A program made the position numbers and the translations under genes. From an uncultured Slackia sp. (GTDB taxonomy: Bacteria; Actinomycetota; Coriobacteriia; Coriobacteriales; Eggerthellaceae), in contig CALBLG010000059.1 in assembly GCA_937895975.1 (NCBI GenBank), positions 1-19,808 on the forward strand: a DNA stretch of 19,808 nucleotides, written 5' to 3'. This document shows, one piece after another, positions 1 to 6,694 of the stretch; within the stretch, counting starts at the first letter, position 1, and the number at the start of each line of letters is the position of its first letter. The notes under the pieces are model-generated. The model was not told the origin of the DNA. It saw only the letters and a list, made by a program, of their open reading frames with translations, and searched no databases.

Positions 1-512
1 CCGACAACTTCGGCCTGGACTTCGACGTGGTGTTCGGCCCGGCCTACAAGGGCATTCCCCTGGCCGTGGTTACCGCCATCGCGTTGCACGAGCTCTACGG
101 CAAAGAGGTTCGTTACTGCTGCAACCGCAAGGAAGTCAAAGACCACGGCGCCGACGCCGGCAACCTGCTGGGCGCCGACCTGCACGACGGCGACCGCGTG
201 ATCATGGTGGAAGACGTCACCACCTCGGGCAAATCCATCGACGAGACGTATCCCATCGTCACCGGCGCAGCCAACGTCGACATCAAGGGCCTCATCGTGT
301 CGCTTAACCGCATGGAGGTAGGCAAAGGCGGCGTAACCACCGCGCAGAAGGAAATCCAAGCCAAGTACGGCTTCCCCGTTGCCAGCATCGTCAGCATGGC
401 CGAGGTGACCGAAGCCCTGTACAACCATGAAATCGACGGCAAAGTCGTCATCGATGACGCCATCAAGGCCGCCATCGACAAGTACTACGAGCAGTACGGC
501 GCGAAGGAATAA
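1..512 (+). CDS. pyrE: Orotate phosphoribosyltransferase, 5' end missing
   Basis: Transfers orotate onto PRPP to make OMP, the fifth step of pyrimidine synthesis, in the cytosol. The reading frame is open from the first bases of the window (codons from base 3), so the true start lies upstream; the GTG at 27 is an internal valine. About 170 C-terminal residues are visible. They include the substrate-site stretch VVFGPAYKGIPL, the loop YCCNRKEVKDHG with the lysines that contact PRPP, and the PRPP-binding signature VIMVEDVTTSGKS encoded at about 202-240. The C-terminus after this motif is longer than in the E. coli enzyme, as in the actinobacterial/firmicute-type group (from memory). It is the only plus-strand gene in the left part and converges on gpsA. 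Confident on family; the N-terminus cannot be judged. Confidence 0.95.
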   Translation, partial: DNFGLDFDVVFGPAYKGIPLAVVTAIALHELYGKEVRYCCNRKEVKDHGADAGNLLGADLHDGDRVIMVEDVTTSGKSIDETYPIVTGAANVDIKGLIVSLNRMEVGKGGVTTAQKEIQAKYGFPVASIVSMAEVTEALYNHEIDGKVVIDDAIKAAIDKYYEQYGAKE

Positions 513-553
513 CGAGCGCACAACGATTCGCTTTCGCGCTGCTTTATCCTATC

Positions 554-621
554 GGAAAGCCCTGCATCCCGGCCTCCTCGCAACGTTCCAGGCGTTCGTC
601 GACCGAGATGCAGGGCTTTCC
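554..621. terminator. Long inverted repeat between convergent pyrE and gpsA
   Basis: A perfect 15-bp inverted repeat (arms 554-568 and 607-621) encloses a 38-base loop. It lies 41 bases after the pyrE stop and 27 bases before the gpsA stop. On the plus strand the right arm is followed by CTGCTTTT, a modest T-run, so it can be read as the pyrE terminator. On the minus strand there is no clear T-run. The position between convergent genes fits a shared terminator, but the loop is long for an intrinsic one. Confidence 0.55.
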
Positions 622-648
622 TGCTTTTGATTGCTTTGATAGATGCAG

Positions 649-1644
649 CTAGTAGAACTCTGGCTTCAATTCGCGGTCGAACAGCGCAGCTGCGGCTTTG
701 CGAGGGTCGAGGCCCTCCCACACCACGCGACGTACCGTTTCGGCGATGGGCAATTCAACGCCTACCGATTCGGCAAGCGACATAAGCGTGCGGCACGCAA
801 GCGCTCCCTCGACAACCATATGAGTTTCGGCCTTGTACTGCTCGAGCGATGTGCCTTGCGCCAAGCGATAGCCGAAGGTGCGGTTGCGTGAATGCTCGCT
901 GGTGCAGGTGGCAATCAGGTCGCCCACGCCGGCAAGCCCCAGACATGTCATGGGCAGACCGCCGCACGCGGCCACCAGGCGGCTCATCTCGGCCAGCCCG
1001 CGCGTCATCAGAAGCGATGCCGTGTTGTCGCCATAGCCCATGCCGTACGACAGGCCGCATGCGATGGCGATCACGTTCTTGGCGGCCGCGCACACTTCCA
1101 CGCCCACGACGTCTTCACTGATATAGGTGCGGAAAGCTTCGGTTGCGAACAGCTCTTGGAAGAACCTCGCGGTTTGCTCGCTTCGCGACGCGATGACCGT
1201 GCCCGCGGGAATGCCCAGGATCACCTCTTCGGCGTGATTGGGGCCTGCAAGGGCCGCCAGACGTTCGGAGTTGCCCAGCTCAGCCTCAAGCACTTCGACA
1301 GGAACCAGGCCGCTTCCCTCTTCCACGCCTTTGCAACATACCACGATGGGTGTTTCGTTCGAAACGAACGGTGCGATATTCGCGCACGTTTGGCGAATCA
1401 CGGCCGAAGGTGTGACGATAACCACGGCACCAGTTCCCTGCAGCACTTCAGCGAAATCGACCGACGCATGCACATGGGGGTCAATATCGCAATCTACCAA
1501 ATAGCGCGGGTTGCGATGGCTTGTATTGACGCCTTCGCACACCTCAGGCTTTCGCGCCCATAGCATAACGTCGTTGCCGCCCTGCCCCAAAACGTGGGCA
1601 AGCGCCGTGCCCCACGACCCGGCGCCGATAACGGAAACCTTCAT
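649..1644 (-). CDS. gpsA: Glycerol-3-phosphate dehydrogenase [NAD(P)+]
   Basis: Reduces dihydroxyacetone phosphate to sn-glycerol-3-phosphate, the backbone for phospholipids; cytosolic. The 331-residue product starts MKVSVIGAGSWGTALAHVLG, a Rossmann NAD(P) fold with GxGxWG at residues 7-12. CCKG (Lys105), AGPNHAEE (133-140) and CAAAKN with the catalytic lysine at 189 are all present, as is the GLAGVGDL segment near residue 245. Length is normal for the family. I chose the ATG at 1644 because GGAGG sits seven bases upstream and the Rossmann strand begins at once; an upstream in-frame start at 1698 would add 18 unlikely residues and run through a hairpin. It lies 66 bases downstream of plsY, which uses its product indirectly, and that gap holds a hairpin with a T-run. 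Confidence 0.97.
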   Translation of the reverse strand: MKVSVIGAGSWGTALAHVLGQGGNDVMLWARKPEVCEGVNTSHRNPRYLVDCDIDPHVHASVDFAEVLQGTGAVVIVTPSAVIRQTCANIAPFVSNETPIVVCCKGVEEGSGLVPVEVLEAELGNSERLAALAGPNHAEEVILGIPAGTVIASRSEQTARFFQELFATEAFRTYISEDVVGVEVCAAAKNVIAIACGLSYGMGYGDNTASLLMTRGLAEMSRLVAACGGLPMTCLGLAGVGDLIATCTSEHSRNRTFGYRLAQGTSLEQYKAETHMVVEGALACRTLMSLAESVGVELPIAETVRRVVWEGLDPRKAAAALFDRELKPEFY

Positions 1645-1654
1645 ATCGACCTCC

Positions 1655-1698
1655 AACAAAAAGCTGTGGGACACTCGCCCCTGAGGCAAGTGTCCCAC
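1655..1698 (-). promoter_or_regulatory. Hairpin plus T-run in the plsY-gpsA gap
   Basis: Arms 1666-1675 and 1689-1698 pair perfectly over 10 bp (GTGGGACACT against AGTGTCCCAC). After one mismatch three further pairs form (1677-1679 with 1685-1687), leaving a 5-base loop. In the minus-strand reading direction the stem is followed by AGCTTTTTG and then the gpsA ribosome-binding site. The shape is that of an intrinsic terminator or attenuator placed in the gpsA leader. The stem sequence also matches the GTGGGAC palindrome family seen elsewhere in the window. Confidence 0.6.
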
Positions 1699-1710
1699 CC
1701 GACGGCATCT

Positions 1711-2367
1711 CTACTCGGCCTTCGCCGAAGCCTTCTTCTTATCGCCCACTCGACGCTCGTTGCCCGCGCGCAAGCGTTCGATATTGCCGCGATGCGCCCA
1801 GACCACCGTCATGCCCGTGATGAAGTAGCACGCGATGGCGCCCCAATCGCCCCAAAACAAGAAGCAGGCGATAACCGGGCACAACGCCGCCGAAGCGATG
1901 GAGCCGACAGACACGTAGCGCGTAAGCAACACCAGAACGGCGAAAATGCCGAACAGCTCGATGCAAGCCGCCGCAGGCCCCCAGCACACGAACAGCGCGC
2001 CAATGGCCACGGCGATGCCCTTGCCGCCATGGAAGCCCAGCCAGGGGCTGAAGATATGGCCCAGCGTGCAGCCCATGGTTGCCATGCCCAGCAGCGATTC
2101 ATAGCTCACAAGCCCGCCCGCAAGCAGGCCCGAAGCGGCGATGCCCACAAAGCCCGATGCAATGCCCTTGCCGAAATCCAGCAAGAACACGGCCGCACCG
2201 CCCTTCTTGCCCATGGTGCGCATGGCATTCGTGGTGCCAATGTTGCCGCTTCCGTGCTGGCGGATATCGGTATGGAAGAACACTTCGGAAATGATGAGGC
2301 CCCACGGGATGGAGCCCAACAGGAACGTCGCGACGAAAACGCCCGCCGCGACCGCTAAATCAATCAT
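1711..2367 (-). CDS. plsY: Acyl-phosphate:glycerol-3-phosphate acyltransferase
   Basis: Integral membrane enzyme that moves an acyl group from acyl-phosphate (made by PlsX) to position 1 of glycerol-3-phosphate. The 218 residues are mostly hydrophobic helices. Family signatures are visible: GSIPWG at 18-23, the glycine-rich loop GSGNIGTTNA at 39-48, DFGKG at 64-68, and GHIFSPWLGFHGGKGIA at 103-119, where most PlsY proteins have GHxxPxxxxFxGGKG. The C-terminus is a short lysine-rich cytosolic tail, KKKASAKAE. The ATG at 2367 follows the der stop by six bases, and an AAGGA lies within the der end, so the two genes are probably cotranscribed and translationally coupled. The next gene is gpsA, which makes its substrate. 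Confidence 0.96.
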   Translation of the reverse strand: MIDLAVAAGVFVATFLLGSIPWGLIISEVFFHTDIRQHGSGNIGTTNAMRTMGKKGGAAVFLLDFGKGIASGFVGIAASGLLAGGLVSYESLLGMATMGCTLGHIFSPWLGFHGGKGIAVAIGALFVCWGPAAACIELFGIFAVLVLLTRYVSVGSIASAALCPVIACFLFWGDWGAIACYFITGMTVVWAHRGNIERLRAGNERRVGDKKKASAKAE

Positions 2368-2373
2368 GCCGCG

Positions 2374-3699
2374 CTAGTCCTTCTTCTTGAACTTCCAACG
2401 AATGGGCGTGCCCTCGAAATCGAACGAGCTGCGGAAACGATTCTCGAGGAAGCGCTGGTAGTTGTCGTTGTCGCGCACCAAATCGGGCTGGTTGCAGAAC
2501 AGCGTGAACTCCGGCGGGCAGATATGCGTCTGCGTCATGTACTTCAGCTTCAGCACGGCCTTGCCCTTGCGCACCGTGTGGCCGAACTCGCGCACGCCTT
2601 CAAGCCACACGTTCAGCTTGCTGGTGGAGACCTGGCGGCTGAACGCATCGTAGGCCTTGTCGATGGCGTCCCAAATGCGCAGCACGCCCTTGCCGGTAAG
2701 CGCCGAGATGCTGATGACGGGCGCATAGCTCACATACATCATGCGGTCGTGGATGCGGTCGCGCAAATCTTCCAGCTGCTCGCCCGATTCCACGATGTCG
2801 CGTTTGTTCAGCAGAATCACCATGGCGCAGCCGCGCTCTTGCGCGTAGCCGGCCACCTTCTGGTCTTGGTCGGTAAGGCCCAGCGTGGCGTCTATCACCA
2901 ACAGGCACACGTCGGCACGATCGATGGCGCGCATGGCGCGGACGAAGCTGTAGTATTCGACGTCTTGGTCGATTTTGCTCTTCGCGCGCAGGCCCGCCGT
3001 GTCGACGATTTTGTACTTTTTGCCATCGTGTTCGACCATCGTGTCGATGGCGTCGCGCGTGGTGCCGGCCACATCGCTCACAATGGATCGATCAAGGCCA
3101 ATCAGGCGGTTCGTCAGCGAGCTCTTGCCCGCATTCGGGCGGCCGATGATGGCCACGTTGATGATTTCCTCTTCCTCGACTTCTTCGCGCTCGGGAAGCT
3201 TCGACAGTTCCTCGACCACTTCATCGAGCAAGTCGCCCGTGCCATGGCCGTGCACGGCCGAAACTGGGCGCGGATCGCCCAAGCCCAAGCTGTAGAACTC
3301 CCACAGGGCCTCGTCTTCTTTGGCGGGGTTGTCGAGCTTGTTCACGGTAAGCAGCACCGGCTTGCCGCTCTTGCGCAGGATGCGCGCAACCTCGATGTCG
3401 TCGGGCGTGGCGCCCGTGCGGCCATCCACCAAGAAAATAACCACGTCGGCTTCGTTCGCGCCGGCGAACGCCTGGTCGCGAATGGATTTCTGGAAGGCGT
3501 CCTCGTCGCCCATCTCGATGCCGCCGGTGTCGATGAGCGTGAAGTGCACGCCGTTCCATTCGGCTTCGTGATATGAACGGTCGCGCGTCACGCCGCGCAT
3601 CTCGTGAACGATGGCCTCGTTCTTGCGGGCGATGCGGTTGACGAGCGTGGATTTGCCCACGTTCGGGCGGCCCACAATGGCCACGATTGGCAATGCCAT
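2374..3699 (-). CDS. der: Ribosome biogenesis GTPase Der (EngA)
   Basis: Essential double GTPase that assists maturation of the 50S ribosomal subunit. The 441 residues carry two G domains in tandem. The first has GRPNVGKST (10-18), DTGG (57-60) and NKLD (120-123). The second has GRPNAGKSS (186-194), DTAG (233-236) and NKRD (298-301). A KH-like C-terminal domain follows and ends FKKKD. An acidic linker (REEVEEEE, 171-178) joins the G domains. I chose the ATG at 3699 because the P-loop strand starts directly (MALPIVAIVG); an earlier start at 3765 would add 22 residues encoded by palindromic repeat DNA. The ribosome-binding site (AGGGG) is moderate. The DUF512 radical-SAM gene lies upstream, an association I recall from other Gram-positive genomes. 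Confidence 0.97.
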   Translation of the reverse strand: MALPIVAIVGRPNVGKSTLVNRIARKNEAIVHEMRGVTRDRSYHEAEWNGVHFTLIDTGGIEMGDEDAFQKSIRDQAFAGANEADVVIFLVDGRTGATPDDIEVARILRKSGKPVLLTVNKLDNPAKEDEALWEFYSLGLGDPRPVSAVHGHGTGDLLDEVVEELSKLPEREEVEEEEIINVAIIGRPNAGKSSLTNRLIGLDRSIVSDVAGTTRDAIDTMVEHDGKKYKIVDTAGLRAKSKIDQDVEYYSFVRAMRAIDRADVCLLVIDATLGLTDQDQKVAGYAQERGCAMVILLNKRDIVESGEQLEDLRDRIHDRMMYVSYAPVISISALTGKGVLRIWDAIDKAYDAFSRQVSTSKLNVWLEGVREFGHTVRKGKAVLKLKYMTQTHICPPEFTLFCNQPDLVRDNDNYQRFLENRFRSSFDFEGTPIRWKFKKKD

Positions 3700-3728
3700 G
3701 GTTGAACCCCTATTTCGTACATGAGCCG

Positions 3729-3806
3729 TGGGACGGGGGACAGTCCCCTGTCCCATTTGTCTCACGCCTCGTTTTCCCTGAAAATGGGACGGGCTGCCCC
3801 TGTCCC
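3729..3806. repeat. Paired GTGGGAC-type palindromes between DUF512 gene and der
   Basis: Two palindromes stand 30 bases apart in the 111-base gap. The first (3729-3755) is a 27-base element with 13-base arms around a single A, one G-T pair and no mismatch. The second (3786-3806) is a related 21-base element with arms GGGAC/GTCCC and a less regular centre. A GTCTCAC stretch lies just right of the first. The arrangement recalls paired REP (BIME-like) units. No T-run follows either in the minus-strand direction, so they are not obvious terminators. Confidence 0.7.
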
Positions 3807-3810
3807 GGTG

Positions 3811-5181
3811 CTAATACCCGACAACCAATTCCTCGATTTCTGCCAGGTATTCAGGCACGCTGCATGATACCACGCTCACGGGCACGCCCGACGTATCGCG
3901 AATATCGTCCACGGTCATATCATCGAGCGTGTAGCCGTCGGAATTGAACATGATTTTCGGAAGCACCACAAAATCGCGAGCCGACACGCCCCTGATGGCC
4001 ATGGCCACGTCGAAGCCGCACAAAAGCCCGGTCACGTCGACGTTGCCGCCGAAGTGCGCGTTACGCACCACCAAGGGCACCAACCGATCCTTCGTGGGAG
4101 CCTCGTTCATGAGGCGCACCATGCACGGTCGCTGCGCTTCGCCGAACACGTAGTAGACGCGCGCGTCTCCATCCTCCAGCACCTCGGCCAAATGCTCCAG
4201 TTGAGGCATGCACGACTCCCACTCGTCGACCGACGTGCGTGCGATGCCTATGCCATCCTCGAACATCTCGAAATTGCCGTAATGCTCAGTTGGCGGCAGA
4301 TGCTCCAGCAACGAATCAGGATAGGCATTGCAATAGAACTCATCGGCCAAGTACACCCAGGGAATGCCGCGCTCGGCCATGGCGTGCCTCTGCATGGGTT
4401 CCACGGTTTCGATTACCTCGCGGGCGGCGTCGGCATCGTTGTAGCTTTTCTCGAACGAGCTCTGGTGCTTCGTGTAGCCGAGGGGCACAATGCCGATGTT
4501 CGTGATGCCAGGGCGCATGTATGCCCAGGTGAGCGTCTTTTGCAGCTCGATCCCGTCGTTGTACCCGGGCGTCAGCACGATTTGCGCGTCAAACTCGATG
4601 CCCGCCGCCAGCAGGCGCTCGAGCATATCGATGCCGTGCTGCGCATGCTTGCCCAGCATTTTCTTGCGCACTTCGGGCGTGATGCAATGCAGCGACAGAC
4701 GCAGCGGCGAAATTTGACGCTCGACTATCTCGTTGAAATCGTCTTCGGTGAGGTTCGTCAGCGTAACGAAGTTGCCCTGCAAAAAGCTCAGACGCCAGTC
4801 GTCGTCGCGCAGCACCAGCGAGGCGCGCGCGTCTTCGGGCAGCTGACGCATGAAGCAGAACACGCACGCGTTGCGACATGTCTTGATCTTATCGAATACG
4901 GCGCCATCGAATTCGACGCCCCAGTCTTCGCCCTCGTCACGGAACAGATCCAATTCGCCCCGCTCGCCATCGGTATCGATGTATTCGACGGTCATCTCGT
5001 CGCCATCGGCATACCATCGCCAATCGAGCATGTCGCGCAACGGGTTTCCGTCGACTGAAAGAATGCGGCAACCTGGCGTGAAGCCGGCATCGTCGAACGG
5101 AGAGCCCTCGGCCACGCCGACGATGGCGCCGCCGCCCTCTGGCTTACCGGGATATTCGTGCACATAGCGGCTCTCGGCCAT
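3811..5181 (-). CDS. DUF512 family radical-SAM protein with PDZ-like N-terminus
   Basis: Predicted radical S-adenosylmethionine iron-sulfur enzyme of unknown reaction. The 456-residue product begins with a PDZ-like segment (about 17-80; GSPFDDAGFTPGCRILSVDG). A CX3CX2C cluster motif follows at Cys102, Cys106 and Cys109 (KTCRNACVFCF), then the family hallmark LRDDDWRLSFLQGNFVTLTN (124-143). The C-terminal DUF512 region ends EYLAEIEELVVGY. The ATG at 5181 is preceded by AAAGGAG at good spacing; a start at 5325 would add 48 residues running through repeats and a hairpin. The 177-base gap to the M23 gene upstream contains repeats and a leader hairpin, so transcription is probably separate or attenuated. 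Family assignment is firm, the biochemical role is unknown, and the neighbourhood to der hints at ribosome-linked work without proving it. Confidence 0.93.
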   Translation of the reverse strand: MAESRYVHEYPGKPEGGGAIVGVAEGSPFDDAGFTPGCRILSVDGNPLRDMLDWRWYADGDEMTVEYIDTDGERGELDLFRDEGEDWGVEFDGAVFDKIKTCRNACVFCFMRQLPEDARASLVLRDDDWRLSFLQGNFVTLTNLTEDDFNEIVERQISPLRLSLHCITPEVRKKMLGKHAQHGIDMLERLLAAGIEFDAQIVLTPGYNDGIELQKTLTWAYMRPGITNIGIVPLGYTKHQSSFEKSYNDADAAREVIETVEPMQRHAMAERGIPWVYLADEFYCNAYPDSLLEHLPPTEHYGNFEMFEDGIGIARTSVDEWESCMPQLEHLAEVLEDGDARVYYVFGEAQRPCMVRLMNEAPTKDRLVPLVVRNAHFGGNVDVTGLLCGFDVAMAIRGVSARDFVVLPKIMFNSDGYTLDDMTVDDIRDTSGVPVSVVSCSVPEYLAEIEELVVGY

Positions 5182-5199
5182 GCACGCTCCTTTCTTTAT

Positions 5200-5225
5200 G
5201 AAAACGGGCGGCACGCGCCGCCCAA
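5200..5225 (-). promoter_or_regulatory. Hairpin plus T-run just upstream of the DUF512 ribosome-binding site
   Basis: A perfect 7-bp GC stem (5206-5212 with 5217-5223) has a 4-base loop. In the minus-strand direction it is preceded by ATTTT and followed by GTTTTC, then directly by the AAAGGAG of the gene starting at 5181. It could be the terminator of the upstream M23 transcript, but its place inside the presumed leader makes an attenuator equally plausible. Confidence 0.6.
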
Positions 5226-5242
5226 AATAGATCTTCTTACGT

Positions 5243-5336
5243 GAGACAGGGAGCACCCTCTCGTCCCCCCTTCTCCAAAGAGGCCGTCTTCCGCAAAGCA
5301 ATAGCCAAGTGGGACGAGGGACCATCCCCGCCCCAC
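5243..5336. repeat. Degenerate GTGGGAC/GTGAGAC palindromes between M23 gene and DUF512 gene
   Basis: Two imperfect palindromes. At 5243-5262, GAGA and GGG pair with TCTC and CCC around an AGCA loop, with a 2-base bulge. At 5309-5336, GTGGG pairs with CCCAC and further GC pairs continue inward, with A-C mismatches. Both keep the sequence theme (GTGGGAC or GTGAGAC plus G-runs) of the cleaner copies at 3729 and 1666, and look like older, mutated members. Confidence 0.5.
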
Positions 5337-5358
5337 CGTTGCCGGCCTCATTTGAATC

Positions 5359-6591
5359 TTACCAGCTGAAATACGTGGTGGGGTTCACCGCGGTGCCATT
5401 GATGCCGTTACTGCATCCCACGTTAATTTGGAAATGCAGGTGGGCGCCAGTAGAAAAGCCCGTATTGCCCGAAACAGACACTTGCTGACCTGCCGACACC
5501 TGCTGGCCTTTCTGCACGCACAGCGAAGAGTTGTGCAGGTACCATGACACGATTCCGCCGCCATGGTCGATCACGATGGCATTGCCGCCCGTACCGAACC
5601 AGCCCGACCACGTGCATGTGCCTGCCGCCATGGCATACACCGGCTCGTACGAGCACGACAGATCGACGCCCTGGTGGAAGTCGCCCAGATCGCGCCAGCC
5701 AAAGCCGCTCGTGATGTACTTGCCTGGCGCAGGGTTCACCCAGCCCGAAACATTGCCCGGCGTGGAAGACGTCGAGCCGCTTCCGCTGGAATAGCTCGTC
5801 GAAGAGCCGCTCGAAGATGCGGTGGCGCGACGCTGGGCCTCTTCGAGGGCCTTCTGCGCTGCGGCAGCGGCCTCTTCCTCTTTCTTTTTGGCTTCTTCGG
5901 CGCTCATGCGCGTTTGCTCGGCCTCGGCGAGGATGGCGGAAATATCGCTGTTCATCTCGTCGTATTGCTTCTGAAGAGCTTCCTGCGCCGTTTCGAGCTC
6001 TTCCTTGGCGGCCTTCGCGTTGGCCAGCTCGTCGGCCGCGATTTGCTCTTGCCTTGAGTATTCGGCATGCGCCGCCTCAGCCTCCGACTTGGCGTCTTTG
6101 TTCTGCTGCACCAAATCGGCGTCTTGCTGGCTGATGCGTTCGACAGAATCCCAGTTGGTGACGAAATCGTCGAAATTCTGCGAGCCGAAAATCACATCGA
6201 TGATGCTCGTGGAACCTTGGCGATAGATGGAATTGGCGCGGCGCGCCAGCTGGTTGCGCGTGCTCTCGATGAGAGCCGATGCCTCGTCGATGCGCTGCTG
6301 CGCCGCATCCATAGCGGCCACCGCGGCATCGTGCGCGTCGTTGGCGGCATTGTAGCGGTCCAAGGCCTCGTTGTACTGCGCCTGCAGCGCATCGAGCTTG
6401 GCCTTCATTTCATCGGCCTCGGCCTGCTTCGAGGCGGCCGTCGCGGCAAGCTCGTCGGCCTTGGCGTTCAGTTCGTCAGATTCCGCGGCATACGCCAGCC
6501 ACGGGAAAAGCATTGCGCACCCGGCAACGCCGGCGACCTTCAAGAAATTGCGGCGCGTCCAGCCGCGAAGCTCAGAGCTCGTTTCGTTCAT
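5359..6591 (-). CDS. Tat-exported M23 (LytM) peptidase with PcsB/CwlO-like coiled coil
   Basis: Predicted exported zinc endopeptidase that cuts peptide cross-links in peptidoglycan, or an activator of such cleavage, of the EnvC/PcsB type. The 410 residues start with a twin-arginine signal (TRRNFLKVAG, Arg13-Arg14; probable cleavage after AYA at 35). Two long coiled coils follow (about 37-120 and 150-257), separated by a PcsB-like segment (SIYRQGSTSIIDVIFGSQNF, 121-140). A Ser/Gly linker (258-283) leads to the LytM domain (about 287-405). Zinc ligands look intact: HQGVD (His306, Asp310) and HLH (His384, His386), with His353 as a likely catalytic residue. The ATG at 6591 has AAGGAG ten bases upstream and places the RR motif properly. 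The gene has its own promoter 60-100 bases upstream. Confidence 0.93.
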   Translation of the reverse strand: MNETSSELRGWTRRNFLKVAGVAGCAMLFPWLAYAAESDELNAKADELAATAASKQAEADEMKAKLDALQAQYNEALDRYNAANDAHDAAVAAMDAAQQRIDEASALIESTRNQLARRANSIYRQGSTSIIDVIFGSQNFDDFVTNWDSVERISQQDADLVQQNKDAKSEAEAAHAEYSRQEQIAADELANAKAAKEELETAQEALQKQYDEMNSDISAILAEAEQTRMSAEEAKKKEEEAAAAAQKALEEAQRRATASSSGSSTSYSSGSGSTSSTPGNVSGWVNPAPGKYITSGFGWRDLGDFHQGVDLSCSYEPVYAMAAGTCTWSGWFGTGGNAIVIDHGGGIVSWYLHNSSLCVQKGQQVSAGQQVSVSGNTGFSTGAHLHFQINVGCSNGINGTAVNPTTYFSW

Positions 6592-6661
6592 GGTGTGGTT
6601 GCTCCTTAATCTGTCGTTGCGCGGCCCAAAAGAAGCGAGGCGCACGCAGACTAACTCCTAG

Positions 6662-6690
6662 ATTTTACCAGCAACCGCACCTCGCGTGAA
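6662..6690 (-). promoter_or_regulatory. Promoter for the M23 peptidase gene
   Basis: On the minus strand TTCACG (rc of 6685-6690) is followed after 17 bases by TAAAAT (rc of 6662-6667). The -10 is preceded by TGG, giving an extended -10 (TGGTAAAAT). It sits in the 103-base gap after ispH, about 70 bases upstream of the M23 start. Seen by eye only. Confidence 0.55.
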
Positions 6691-6694
6691 GCCG

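Noticed and set aside
2524..3576. 350-codon open frame on the plus strand
   Set aside because: Lies wholly antisense to der and has the same mirror-frame composition; no ribosome-binding site or family motif.
4054..5058. 334-codon open frame on the plus strand
   Set aside because: Antisense to the DUF512 gene; no recognisable motif.
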